From positions 62,001 through 126,000 of the forward strand of contig DASUEU010000004.1 in assembly GCA_036274895.1 (NCBI GenBank): a stretch of DNA of 64,000 nt, read 5' to 3'. Origin of the DNA: CALMKX01 sp036274895. Its GTDB lineage: Bacteria; Acidobacteriota; Thermoanaerobaculia; Multivoradales; SZUA-115. Positions within the stretch are counted from its first letter, which is position 1, and each line of letters begins with the position of its first letter. The notes beneath the pieces were generated by a model that worked only from the letters and a program-made list of their open reading frames with translations, ran no database searches and was not told the DNA's origin. A program made the position numbers and the translations under genes. Shown here piece by piece: positions 47,161 through 57,179 of this stretch.

Positions 47161-47819
47161 TGAAGACGGAGATTCACGAGTACGAAGGGGAAGGGGTCGT
47201 CGTCCGCTGGGATAAGGCCCGCTGCATCCACGCCGCCGAGTGCGTCCGCGGCCTGCCGTCGGTCTTCGCCGCGGGGCGGCGCCCCTGGGTGCAGCCGAAC
47301 CAGGCCACAACCGCCGAGGTGCTGGTGGTGGTGGCTCGCTGTCCGACCGGCGCCCTCCAGGCCGAACGGCGCGACGGCGCTCCGGCCGAGGAGGTCCCCG
47401 GCGTCAACACGGTGGAGATCCGCCCCGACGGCCCCCTCTACCTGCGCGGGGACATCGCCATCATCGACGCCGCCGGCGAGGAGGTGGCGCGGGCCACGCG
47501 CCTGGCGCTCTGCCGCTGCGGCGCCTCCGAGAACAAGCCCTTCTGCGACGGCAGCCACTCGCGGGTCGGGTTCACCGATGGCGGTGGAGTCGAGACCGTC
47601 AAGCTCCGGCAGGATGACGCCCTGACCGCGACCGGTCTCAGGCTGGTGCTGCGGCCCAACGGCCCGGTGTTGGTCGAAGGGCCGGTGCGGGTCGTCACGG
47701 CCGCCGGCGAGACCGCCTGCGAGGGCAACCGGGGAGCCCTCTGCCGCTGCGGCGCCTCGGCCACCAAACCCTTCTGCGACGGCACCCACAACAAGATCGG
47801 CTTCGAGGCCCCGGGCTAG
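47160..47819 (+). CDS. 4Fe-4S mono-cluster (YjdI-type) protein fused to two CDGSH iron-sulfur domains
   Basis: The protein has 219 residues and three modules. Residues 1-70 are a divergent ferredoxin domain (VVRWDKARCIHAAECVRGLPSVF ... VARCPTGAL, Cys-x5-Cys-type spacing). Residues about 85-140 and 155-219 are two CDGSH domains, each with C-x-C-x2-(S/A)-x3-P-x-CDG-(S/T)-H: CRCGASENKPFCDGSH and CRCGASATKPFCDGTH. CDGSH clusters have 3-Cys-1-His 2Fe-2S ligation and are redox-labile. Overlap with lepA by 1 nt hints at a link between translation stress and redox state. Its partner is unknown. Confidence 0.88.
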   Translation: MKTEIHEYEGEGVVVRWDKARCIHAAECVRGLPSVFAAGRRPWVQPNQATTAEVLVVVARCPTGALQAERRDGAPAEEVPGVNTVEIRPDGPLYLRGDIAIIDAAGEEVARATRLALCRCGASENKPFCDGSHSRVGFTDGGGVETVKLRQDDALTATGLRLVLRPNGPVLVEGPVRVVTAAGETACEGNRGALCRCGASATKPFCDGTHNKIGFEAPG

Positions 47820-47895
47820 CGGCTGAAACCTCATCGCTGCCTCGTGCATCGAAGTGCGAACCGCTGGTCCTGCGGCGGCGTAGACCTTTGATGCC

Positions 47896-50055
47896 ATGAG
47901 CCCCTTGCCCTTCGAGCCCCATCCCGGTTTTCCCTATCGACTCGGAGCGCTGGTCGGCGAGGGCGCGATGGGCAGCGTGTACCGCGCCGTCGAGGTTGGC
48001 CTCGACCGGCCGGTCGCGATCAAGGTGCCGAAGCCACAGCTGCTCGCCGGTGGTGACAGCAAGAGCGGTGAGGAGTACCGGCGCCGCTTCCTGCTCGAAG
48101 CGCGGGCCGCTGCCGCCCTCTCCCACCCAGGTGTGGCGACGATCTACCGCATCGGGGAGGAGGGCGGTTTGCCCTTCATCGCCATGGAGTGGCTGGAGGG
48201 GCGCTCCCTCGAGCGAGTGCTCGAGGAGAGGGGACCCCTCGCCCCCACCGAGGTGGTGAGGCTGGGCGCCGCGCTGCTCGACGCCCTGGAGGCGGCCCAT
48301 CGGGCCGGCATCGTCCACCGCGACGTCAAGCCCGCCAACCTGATGCTGCTGGCTGACGGACGGCTCAAGGTCACCGACTTCGGCATCGCTCGCTGGACCG
48401 GCAGCGACCTGGTCCGCACCCAGACCGGCTCGGTGTTTGCGACCCCCAGCTACGCATCGCCGGAGCAGCTGCGCGCCGAGCCCCTGGACGGCCGCTCCGA
48501 CGTGTTCGCCGTCGGTGTGGTGCTCTTCGAGCTGCTCACCGGCCGTCTGCCCTTCGACGGGGCGGGCTTCTTCGAAATGGCAGCCGCCATCTTGCAGAAG
48601 GAGCCCCTCTCCTTATCGGCCCTGCGTCCCGAGCTGCCGGCTGGCCTGGTGGCGGTAGTGGAGAGAGCTCTGGCCAAGCGGCGGGAGGAGCGCTACTCCT
48701 CGGCCGAGCAGATGGCGGGGGCACTCACCGGCGCCCTCGGCCCGGCCCGGACGGCCCCGGCCGCGCCCACAGTCCGCGAGCGTCCGGGCCTCCCCTCGAG
48801 ACCTGCCGCCCCGCCGACCTTCGAAGGGTTGCCCCCTGGGCCGGCCGCTGCTGCCTTGGAGGTGGCTTCACGCTGGCCCGGCCGGCAGCTGGGGCACCAG
48901 CAGTTCCGTCCCCTGCTCGAGAAGCTCCTCGATCACCCCCTGCACGCTCCGGCCTTCACCGGTCTGGCCCGGCTCGGGGCCGCACGGCTGTGGATCGCGG
49001 GCGGCGTGGTGCTCGGTGCCCTGGACGCGGAGGGAGACCTCGTGGACGACGAGGTGCTCGAGGCCCTGGTCGCGAGCGGGGAGGCTGCGCTCCACCCTCT
49101 GCCGGCGGACTTGCCACCGGCCCTGGTGATCCTCCTGGCCGGCTTTCATCGCCCAGCTCGCCTGCGCCAGGAAGGTCTCGATTCGACCTTCGTAAACCTG
49201 CCCGCTCTGGCCGCCCGGCTCGAGAGGGAGGGCCACCAGGGGGTCCTGTGCCTCGACGGGCCGGCGGGGACAGCCTGGGTGCTGCTGGTGGAAGGCCGTC
49301 CGGCGGCGCAGCTGTTCGCCGGAGACTGGGCGGGCTTGCCCCTGGACCGCCCGTGGCAGGAGCTGGTGGAGGCGGTGCCGGTGACCGCACGCTTGGAAGA
49401 TCCGAGCGGCGATGCATGCTTCCCTTCGTACCGCAGGCAGTTCCGTGATCTGGAGGTGCCCGTGGCGCCGGGTAGGCCGCCGGCCGTGCCAACCGGGACG
49501 AGCGGTGCGTCACCTCCCACCCTCGACCTGAGACGTGACCCCGTGTGGCGCTTCCTGACCTTCGCCACTCTGGAGCTCGGGCCCTTCTTCGCCGAGCGCG
49601 AGCGAACGGCACGTTGGAAGTACCTGGCCGAGTGGTGGCAGGAAGTGGCGAGCGTCCGCCTGCACCACGACCTGGTTCGCCCGGACAGCGGCGGGGAAGA
49701 CTCCTTCGACTTGGTCACCTTCGATCCCAAGGGCAAGGTGCTGCACGTGTGCCGCCGGCGGGCGAGAGTGGGGCTTCCGGAGCTCCAGGCCTTTCGGGCA
49801 GACGTGGTATCGGCCAAGGAGGCTCGCTCCAAGACCGGAGATATCGGCGGCGCGCTGCTCGTGGCGCGCGCCTTCGAGCCGGAGGTTCTCGGCGCCTATC
49901 GGCAGGGGGAGGCTCATTCCGGCTCGGGCAAATGGCTGTCGATCGAGGAGAGCTTCACCGGCTACGAAGGCTTCGTGAGAGTGGGAGCCCGCCGTGGCTT
50001 CCACCTCTTGCTGGTCGAAGAAGGCGACGAGAGCTTCCGCATCCTGCTGCCTTGA
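47896..50055 (+). CDS. PknB-type serine/threonine protein kinase with unassigned C-terminal half
   Basis: The protein has 719 residues. The kinase domain (about 15-275) is complete: GEGAMGSVYRA glycine loop, Lys43 in VAIKVPK, HRDVKPAN with Asp143, DFGIARW and SPEQLR-type activation segment. A Pro/Ala linker follows (280-330). No transmembrane helix is evident, so it is probably cytosolic. Residues about 330-500 may be a sensor-like domain (GVLCLDGPAGTAWVLLVEGRPAAQLF resembles a DUF4388-like strand pair), and the last 180 residues (ARWKYLAEWWQEVASVRLHHDLV ...) are not recognised. Such kinases are abundant in Acidobacteria. Confidence 0.88.
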   Translation: MSPLPFEPHPGFPYRLGALVGEGAMGSVYRAVEVGLDRPVAIKVPKPQLLAGGDSKSGEEYRRRFLLEARAAAALSHPGVATIYRIGEEGGLPFIAMEWLEGRSLERVLEERGPLAPTEVVRLGAALLDALEAAHRAGIVHRDVKPANLMLLADGRLKVTDFGIARWTGSDLVRTQTGSVFATPSYASPEQLRAEPLDGRSDVFAVGVVLFELLTGRLPFDGAGFFEMAAAILQKEPLSLSALRPELPAGLVAVVERALAKRREERYSSAEQMAGALTGALGPARTAPAAPTVRERPGLPSRPAAPPTFEGLPPGPAAAALEVASRWPGRQLGHQQFRPLLEKLLDHPLHAPAFTGLARLGAARLWIAGGVVLGALDAEGDLVDDEVLEALVASGEAALHPLPADLPPALVILLAGFHRPARLRQEGLDSTFVNLPALAARLEREGHQGVLCLDGPAGTAWVLLVEGRPAAQLFAGDWAGLPLDRPWQELVEAVPVTARLEDPSGDACFPSYRRQFRDLEVPVAPGRPPAVPTGTSGASPPTLDLRRDPVWRFLTFATLELGPFFAERERTARWKYLAEWWQEVASVRLHHDLVRPDSGGEDSFDLVTFDPKGKVLHVCRRRARVGLPELQAFRADVVSAKEARSKTGDIGGALLVARAFEPEVLGAYRQGEAHSGSGKWLSIEESFTGYEGFVRVGARRGFHLLLVEEGDESFRILLP

Positions 50056-50118
50056 CCCTGGTCGGCGAGGCTGGCGGAACCACCAGACCGCGTGATCCCG
50101 TGGTTGCACCATGAGTCC

Positions 50119-50146
50119 TTGGATTGCCATTTTCAACTGCTATAAG
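50119..50146 (+). promoter_or_regulatory. Probable promoter of the Cys-rich secreted protein gene
   Basis: TTGGAT (50119-50124) and TATAAG (50141-50146) are 16 nt apart in a locally AT-rich stretch, about 90 nt before the ATG at 50236. Confidence 0.45.
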
Positions 50147-50235
50147 AGATGTGTATCATGCGTTCCGGGTCGGTTTCACCCCGGGTCGGTCGCTCCGGTC
50201 CGGCACTCACCAGCCATCTCGACACGGAGGCCATC

Positions 50236-50589
50236 ATGACTCGGACCCTCGTCTCTCGTCTGTTGCTCGTCGCGCTCGTTCTCGGAGTCATCGGACTGCT
50301 GCTGCCGGCGCCTGCGGACGCCTGCTCCGGAAAGTGCGTGCGGGTGCCCGGTACGTTCTGTCGCTACTGCGCCGATGCCGGCTTCGAAACCGGTGTGCTC
50401 TGTCAGGACAGCGGCGGCTGCGGTTGCTTCTACATCCAATGCGCCTCTTCGACGCCCAACCTCCCCGAGGGGGACGACACGCCGATCTTCTCGTCACTGG
50501 AAGCGGCGGAGCAGTGTCAGGGTGCCGCCGAGCCCGCGGTCGAGGAGGCATTCCTCACCACTCTCGCCAGCGCTCCCGCGTCGAACTGA
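50236..50589 (+). CDS. Small secreted cysteine-rich protein
   Basis: The protein has 117 residues. The start ATG at 50236 has CGGAGG 7 nt upstream; earlier in-frame starts lack a site. Residues 1-29 are a signal peptide ending PAPADA, so the mature protein begins at or next to Cys30. Nine cysteines lie in the next 90 residues (CSGKC, FCRYC, C, GCGCF, QC and one later), a spacing that suggests disulfide bonds or metal binding. The C-terminal 45 residues are acidic and alanine-rich. No family is recognised. It stands alone with its own promoter. Confidence 0.65.
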   Translation: MTRTLVSRLLLVALVLGVIGLLLPAPADACSGKCVRVPGTFCRYCADAGFETGVLCQDSGGCGCFYIQCASSTPNLPEGDDTPIFSSLEAAEQCQGAAEPAVEEAFLTTLASAPASN

Positions 50590-50717
50590 GTCTTCGTTCT
50601 CCGGCCCCCTGGTGTGACCGGGAGCGACCCGGCCACACCACTCGAGAGCCTCGCACCTGCTAGGCTGCCTGCCGATTGGCCGGATCGACGACGATCCAGA
50701 AAGAGGCGGCGACCGTG

Positions 50718-51191
50718 CGCAAGCCCTTGATCGAGAAGCTGTATGCACACCTCAGCTGGGCCGATGACCTAACCCTCGAGTCCTTGCGAGCCGCAGCCGA
50801 GCTGCCGGCTCAGGCGTTGGGGCTCTATGCCCATGTGGTCGCGGCGGAGCTGGTGTGGCTGGGTCGGCTCGAAGGGGAGACCGCGAGCCTGCCGGTATGG
50901 CCTCGTTGGAGTGTGGCCGAGTGCGCCGGTCACTCCGCGCGAGCCCAGGAAGGCTTCGTGGCCCTGCTCGCGCGGACCAGCGAAGAGGACCTGGGCCGCA
51001 ACGTCCACTACGCCAACAGTGCAGGCCAGGAGTTCGATACGCCGATCGGCGAGATCCTGGTCCACGTGGCCCTCCACGGCAGCTACCACCGAGGCCAGAT
51101 CGCCCTGCTGCTGCGCGAGGCCGGAGAGCAGCCCGCCGCCACCGACTACATCGCCTACGTCAGGGGAGTGGCGGCGGCGACTCGGCGATGA
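50718..51191 (+). CDS. DinB-family putative metalloenzyme
   Basis: The protein has 157 residues. The GTG at 50718 (RKPLIEKLYAHLSWADD) is preferred, with AGAGG upstream; an earlier TTG at 50676 is possible. DinB/YfiT four-helix bundles carry three metal-binding histidines; here HLSWADD, YAHVVAAELVWLGRL and HVALHGSYHRGQI provide them. Members include thiol-dependent transferases (bacillithiol, mycothiol), but the substrate here is unknown. The 3' end overlaps the convergent vapC gene by 32 nt. Confidence 0.85.
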   Translation, partial: RKPLIEKLYAHLSWADDLTLESLRAAAELPAQALGLYAHVVAAELVWLGRLEGETASLPVWPRWSVAECAGHSARAQEGFVALLARTSEEDLGRNVHYANSAGQEFDTPIGEILVHVALHGSYHRGQIALLLREAGEQPAATDYIAYVRGVAAATRR

Positions 51192-51567
51192 GCAGATCGG
51201 TTTTGGAAAAGTCGGCGCCGGTGAAGAGGAGCGGGCGTCCGGCGAGCTTGGCCGTGGCGTAGGCGAGGCAATCGCCCAGGTTCAAAGCCGCCGGGTGCCT
51301 GCCTTTGCCAAAGCGGCGGTGGGCATCCGCAGCCTCGTGCCAGTGATCCTCGCCGAACGGGATGATCGTGATCTGGTACTCAGCCAGGAAGCGATCGAGA
51401 GCTGCTTCCCCCCAAGGGCCCAATCGGTTCCGTAGCACGATCGACGTCTCGAGGAGGGTCGGTGCTCCGACACCGATCACGTCGGTCTCTCTCAGTCGAG
51501 CGAGCAAGCCCTTGAAACCGGGTTCCTCGCGAAGGATGGCCACGATGGCGGAGCTGTCGAGGATCAC
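51160..51567 (-). CDS. vapC: VapC-type PIN-domain toxin
   Basis: The protein has 135 residues and a PIN ribonuclease fold with the four acidic residues in place: Asp4 (MILDSSAIVAIL), Glu40 (LLETSIVL), Asp99 (LNLGDCLAYATA) and Asp119 (FTGADF). VapC toxins cleave tRNA or rRNA and are held inactive by VapB. The start overlaps the vapB stop by 4 nt (ATGA). All catalytic residues are intact, so the pair looks functional. Confidence 0.92.
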   Translation of the reverse strand: MILDSSAIVAILREEPGFKGLLARLRETDVIGVGAPTLLETSIVLRNRLGPWGEAALDRFLAEYQITIIPFGEDHWHEAADAHRRFGKGRHPAALNLGDCLAYATAKLAGRPLLFTGADFSKTDLLIAESPPPLP

Positions 51568-51839
51568 ACGCCGTCCGGTCCCAGGCCGAGGATCTCTTCC
51601 TCCTCGGCTTTGGTAAGGACGCGGCCCAGCTCCCCCGGCGGGACGTTCGGCCAGATTTCCTCGCGCAGATAACGCAGGAAGCGCTCTTCGCGATCCTGGC
51701 GTTGCAGGCTCTTCAGCGCCAAACGCTCCTTGCGCTCGGCCAGCGCCTTGCGCACGGCTTCGGTCTTGGTCTCGCCGGTCATCTCGGCGACCTCCTCCAC
51801 CAGCGTCTCGACCGCGCTGTTCTTCAGGTTGAGGGCCAT
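51564..51839 (-). CDS. vapB: VapB-type antitoxin (PSK family)
   Basis: The protein has 91 residues. The N-terminus (MALNLKNSAVETLVEEVAEMTGETKTEAVRKAL) is a ribbon-helix-helix/PSK-type DNA-binding domain, followed by a charged helix and the toxin-neutralising C-terminus (GELGRVLTKAEEEEILGLG). It would bind its own promoter, which begins only 6 nt before the ATG and carries two direct TTCCACCA copies. It is translated ahead of and coupled to vapC. Confidence 0.9.
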   Translation of the reverse strand: MALNLKNSAVETLVEEVAEMTGETKTEAVRKALAERKERLALKSLQRQDREERFLRYLREEIWPNVPPGELGRVLTKAEEEEILGLGPDGV

Positions 51840-51845
51840 GGAGGC

Positions 51846-51874
51846 ATTGTCGAGACGATGGTGGAAAAAGTCAA
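51846..51874 (-). promoter_or_regulatory. vapBC promoter (leaderless) with direct-repeat operator
   Basis: Reading leftward: TTGACT (51874-51869), 17 nt, GACAAT (51851-51846), then 6 nt to the vapB ATG. TTCCACCA occurs twice around the -35, once upstream and once within the spacer, a plausible VapB binding site. Confidence 0.65.
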
Positions 51875-51890
51875 GTTTGGTGGAATCCTC

Positions 51891-53570
<1,680 letters not shown>

Positions 53571-53618
53571 GGGGTGAATCTCCAGGTGGGGTTGGCCGCC
53601 AGGTCGGCGGGGCGATCG

Positions 53619-53648
53619 AAGATACCCTCCCCGGCGGGTGGGGGGCAA
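53619..53648 (-). promoter_or_regulatory. Probable ettA promoter
   Basis: TATCTT (53624-53619) is the -10, the same hexamer as at marR. TTGCCC (53648-53643) lies 18 nt further upstream. The 5' UTR is about 45 nt. Confidence 0.45.
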
Positions 53649-53709
53649 GGCGGGAGGCGCTGTAACCTTCCCCCCAATCCCACGTTAAACCCCCGCGGAG
53701 GGGCGACGC

Positions 53710-54585
53710 ATGCTGTCGATCCGCAATCTGTCGAAGCAGTACCGTGGTGGGCCTTTGGCGCTGGCTGGCTTTTCCCTCGAGGTGGGGCCGGGGGTGTTGG
53801 GGCTCTTGGGCCCGAATGGGGCCGGGAAGACGACCTTGATGTCGATCCTCGCCACGGTGACCCGGCCCACCTCCGGCACCTTCAGCTGGGACGGCGCCGA
53901 CGGCGTGGCGGACCCCGGCGCGGTGCGGCGCACGCTCGGCTATCTGCCGCAGGACTTCGGGGTCTACGAGAAATTGACCGCCCGCGAGTTCCTGTCCTAC
54001 CTCGGCCGCTTGAAGGGCATCCCGGAACGCCAGCTCGCGGATCGGGTGGCGGCCCTGCTCGAGCTGGTGAACCTCCACGGTGTGGCGGACCGCCGGGTGG
54101 GCGGCTTTTCCGGTGGCATGCGCCAGCGGGTGGGCATCGCCCAGGCCCTGCTGGGGGATCCGAAGTTGGTGATCGTCGACGAGCCCACGGTCGGCCTCGA
54201 CCCCGAGGAGCGCATGCGCTTCCGCAACCTTCTTTCCGAGATCGCCCACGGCCGCATCGTCATCCTCTCCACCCACATCGTCTCGGACGTCGAGGCCGTG
54301 GCCGGCACCATCGCCGTGCTGCGCAAGGGCCGACTGATCGCCAGCGGCACCCCCGAGGAGCTGCTCCGCTCCGCCCAGGGCAAGGTCTTCGAGGCCGTGG
54401 TCAGCTCCGAGCACCTCCCCGAGGTGCAGCGGCGCGTGGCGGTGGCCGGGCTGGTGCGCCGGGCGGAGGGGGTGCGGGTGCGCTTCGTCTCGGACCAACC
54501 CACCCTCGACGGCGCCCGCCCCGTCGAGCCCACCCTCGAGGACGCCTACTTGCTGGTCAGCCAGGGGGAGCCGGCCCATGCTTGA
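53710..54585 (+). CDS. ABC transporter ATP-binding protein (ABC-2 type exporter)
   Basis: The protein has 291 residues. Walker A is GPNGAGKTTLM, the Q-loop is LPQDFGVYEKLTAREFL, the signature is FSGGMRQRVGIAQALLG and Walker B is LVIVDEPTVGLDP, ending in STHIVSDVEAVA. The C-terminal 80 residues are the regulatory tail common in exporters of the bacitracin/Nod/GldA group. It pairs with the permease that overlaps its 3' end by 8 nt. The cargo is unknown. Confidence 0.93.
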   Translation: MLSIRNLSKQYRGGPLALAGFSLEVGPGVLGLLGPNGAGKTTLMSILATVTRPTSGTFSWDGADGVADPGAVRRTLGYLPQDFGVYEKLTAREFLSYLGRLKGIPERQLADRVAALLELVNLHGVADRRVGGFSGGMRQRVGIAQALLGDPKLVIVDEPTVGLDPEERMRFRNLLSEIAHGRIVILSTHIVSDVEAVAGTIAVLRKGRLIASGTPEELLRSAQGKVFEAVVSSEHLPEVQRRVAVAGLVRRAEGVRVRFVSDQPTLDGARPVEPTLEDAYLLVSQGEPAHA

Positions 54586-56200
54586 GCGCGCCTCCTTCGG
54601 CCGCTTGGTGCGGGCGCAGGTCGGTGCCGAGCTCTCGACCCGACTGCGCTCGGTGGGGACGTTGGTGGCCCTGGCCGCCCTCCTGGTGCTCTCCTTCCTG
54701 TGGATGCCCAACCCCAGCTCGGGCACGGTGTCCATCGCCTGGCGAACCCCCGAGGGAGCCCTCCAGACCGGCCAGTACACCGCCGCCTTCGTGGGCAGCT
54801 CGGCGGCGATCCTCGCCTCGTTGTACCTGACCCTGATCGGCTTCTATCTGGTGGCGGGCTCGGTGCGGCGGGACCGCGAGCGGGGCATCGGCGCCATCCT
54901 CGCCGCCACGCCGATGACCCGCGCCTCCTACCTGGCCGCCAAGCTGGCGGCGTCGTCGGTCTATTTGCTGGCGGTGGCGGGGGTCTCCTTGATCGGCGGC
55001 CTGGCGGTGTTCCTGCTGTGGGGCGAGGGGCCCTTTTCCCTCGTCGGCTTCCTCTCCCCCTACCTGGTGATGGTCCCCCCGGGGCTGATCTTCACCGCCG
55101 CCGTCGCCTTGCTCTTCGACGTCACGCCGGGCCTCTCCGGTCGTGGCGGCCAGGTGCTCTTTTTCTTCGCCTGGGCCTTCGGCTTCTTGCTCGTCCCCGC
55201 GGCGATCTGGGGTGAGCTCGGCAGCACCTCGGCGGTGCCAACCGGAGTGCCCCTCTACGATCCGGTGGGGGTGGTCTCTATCGAGCGCTTCCTGCGCACC
55301 GCCCTGCCCCAGGGCTTCGGCGGGGAGCTCAACATCGGTCTCCTGGTCACCGACGAGCCCCTGTCGAGGGTCGACTGGCAGGCGGTGCCCCTCGACGGAG
55401 AGATCCTGCTCTCACGGCTGGTCTCCTTGCTCTGGCTGCTGCCGGTCTTCGGCCTCGCCGTGCTCGCCTTCGACCGCTTCGATCCGGCCCGGCGCAGCCT
55501 GCGGCGGCAGAAGAAAGCGCCGGCACTCCCCGAGCCGGCTCCCGGCGCCGTGGCGGCGGCCCCGACCGCGGCGCGCTCGTTCAAGTCCCTGCCTCGGGTG
55601 ACCACCCGGCCCGGCTGGGCCCGGGCCCTCGCCGCGGAGACGCTGCTGCTGCGCGCGGAGTCCCCCCGGCTGTTCTGGCCGGTGGCTGCCGCGGCCTTCG
55701 CCGCCGCCATCCCGGGTGCCGCCGGCAGGGTGCCGAGCGCGATCTTCCTGCTCCTGCTGGCGCCCCTGATCGCCGAGGCGGCCAGCCGGGAGCGCTCGGC
55801 CGGGGCCGAGGCGCTGGTGTTCTCCCAGCCCTCGGTGCCCCGTTCACGAGCCCTGTGGAAGGCGGCGTCGGTGGCCGTCTTCGTGCTGGTGCTCGGCTTG
55901 CCGGGGCTGATCGGCGCGGCCCTGGGCTCACCGGCCAGCGCCCTCGGCTGGCTCCTCGGGCTCTCCTTCGTGGCGACCGCAGCGGTCGGGCTCGGCAGCC
56001 TGTCGCGGGGTGGCAAGCTCTTCCTCGGGCTCTACACGGCCCTCTGGTACCTGGCCCTGAACGCCGCGCCCTTCGCCGACTTCGTCGGCCGGCTGGGGCC
56101 CGAGCCGAGCCTCGCCACGCCGGCCGCCTTCGCCCTGCTCGGTCTCGGCCTGGTGGCACTGGCGGCCCTGGTCGAGGGGCGACAAAGAGTCCGCGGCTGA
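54578..56200 (+). CDS. ABC-2 type exporter permease
   Basis: The protein has 540 residues with about a dozen hydrophobic helices in two sets: about 24-42, 65-85, 120-145, 160-180, 190-215 and 275-295, then 360-380, 395-415, 435-455, 460-480 and 500-520. The GSVRRDRERGIGAILAATPMTRASYLAAKL segment is the coupling region of ABC-2 permeases. A linker at about 310-345 is Pro/Ala-rich and probably cytosolic. The start overlaps the ATPase gene by 8 nt, with GGGGGAG 9 nt upstream. It forms a complete two-gene exporter. Confidence 0.87.
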   Translation: MLERASFGRLVRAQVGAELSTRLRSVGTLVALAALLVLSFLWMPNPSSGTVSIAWRTPEGALQTGQYTAAFVGSSAAILASLYLTLIGFYLVAGSVRRDRERGIGAILAATPMTRASYLAAKLAASSVYLLAVAGVSLIGGLAVFLLWGEGPFSLVGFLSPYLVMVPPGLIFTAAVALLFDVTPGLSGRGGQVLFFFAWAFGFLLVPAAIWGELGSTSAVPTGVPLYDPVGVVSIERFLRTALPQGFGGELNIGLLVTDEPLSRVDWQAVPLDGEILLSRLVSLLWLLPVFGLAVLAFDRFDPARRSLRRQKKAPALPEPAPGAVAAAPTAARSFKSLPRVTTRPGWARALAAETLLLRAESPRLFWPVAAAAFAAAIPGAAGRVPSAIFLLLLAPLIAEAASRERSAGAEALVFSQPSVPRSRALWKAASVAVFVLVLGLPGLIGAALGSPASALGWLLGLSFVATAAVGLGSLSRGGKLFLGLYTALWYLALNAAPFADFVGRLGPEPSLATPAAFALLGLGLVALAALVEGRQRVRG

Positions 56201-56206
56201 ATCCCC

Positions 56207-57049
56207 TCAGGGCGGCCCGGAGAGCTTGGCCGGGAAGGCGAGGGCCGAGAGGAAGCCCTCCGGAGTGACTGCCGGGCGGTCCGGGTCGGTGATTTGGCGC
56301 ACCATGTCGGCGTCGAAGCCCTGGTTTTCGAGGTCGGCCTTGAGGTGGGCGAAGGCGGCGTACTTGAGGCGATAGACCTCGGCGTTCTCGAGCCCCATCG
56401 ACTTGGCCACCACCGCCACGCTCGCCTTTTCGCAACAGACCCGGTGGAGCACCTGCCGCTCGGGAGCCGGCAGCCCTTCGATCGCCGCCCGCATGGCGTC
56501 GAGCAGGCGCCGGGCCAGGCGGAGGCGGTCGGCATCCTCGGCGGCCTTCTCGCTCGAATCGGCACTGGCCAGACGGGACAGGTTCAGGCTCACCCGCGCC
56601 GGTCGCGCCGCCTCGCTCAGGTCCACGGCGAGCAGGCTGAGGGTCTCCTCGGTGCGCTTCTTCGGCCGGCTGTGCAGCACCCGGGCCACGGCCTGGCGGG
56701 GCTCCTCCCGCTCGCGGCGAATCAGCCGGTCGAGCTCGATGGCGGTGGTGCCCAGCTGGCGGCAGCGTTTCAGGGGCCGCCAACGCCCCCACCTCTCGTT
56801 GGAGAGGTCGACCCACAAGCGCTCGACGACCCGGAAGAGGTAGGTTTCGAGGCTGGCCTCGCCCTTGAATTGCTCGAAGACACCGGCCTTCTTCGAGAGC
56901 AGCTGCTCGAAGGTGAAGGACAGCAGCTCTTCTTCGAGGTCGCGGGTCAGAGCGCGATCCCGCGCCACCCGCTGAACGGCACGGACGATCTCGGCGGTGT
57001 GCTCTTCGACCAGGACGCGGGCCGCCGGCCCCTTCTTGGGCTCAAACAT
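56207..57049 (-). CDS. ECF-type sigma factor-like protein, long form
   Basis: The protein has 280 residues. Region 2 is recognisable (LEEELLSFTFEQLLSKKAGVFEQFKGEASLETYLFRVVERLWVDLSNERW), as is region 4 (LLDAMRAAIEGLPAPERQVLHRVCCEKASVAVVAKSMGLENAEVYRLKYAAFAHLK). Between them is an unusually long linker (about 115-195) with charged and serine-rich stretches, and a C-terminal tail of 35 residues follows. ECF factors are usually 170-200 residues, so this is an extended type. It is divergent from a second ECF gene. The start ATG has GGAGGT 8 nt upstream. Confidence 0.78.
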   Translation of the reverse strand: MFEPKKGPAARVLVEEHTAEIVRAVQRVARDRALTRDLEEELLSFTFEQLLSKKAGVFEQFKGEASLETYLFRVVERLWVDLSNERWGRWRPLKRCRQLGTTAIELDRLIRREREEPRQAVARVLHSRPKKRTEETLSLLAVDLSEAARPARVSLNLSRLASADSSEKAAEDADRLRLARRLLDAMRAAIEGLPAPERQVLHRVCCEKASVAVVAKSMGLENAEVYRLKYAAFAHLKADLENQGFDADMVRQITDPDRPAVTPEGFLSALAFPAKLSGPP

Positions 57050-57179
57050 GTCGGGAACCTCCGTCTAGAGAAGACGTAAGACGGATCGAAACCGAACGGC
57101 GGCAGACTGAATTCACCGGCAACAGAGGGTCCCAAGAGGCAGCGGGGTAGACTCCCACACGGAGCCCCAGTCGATCGCG

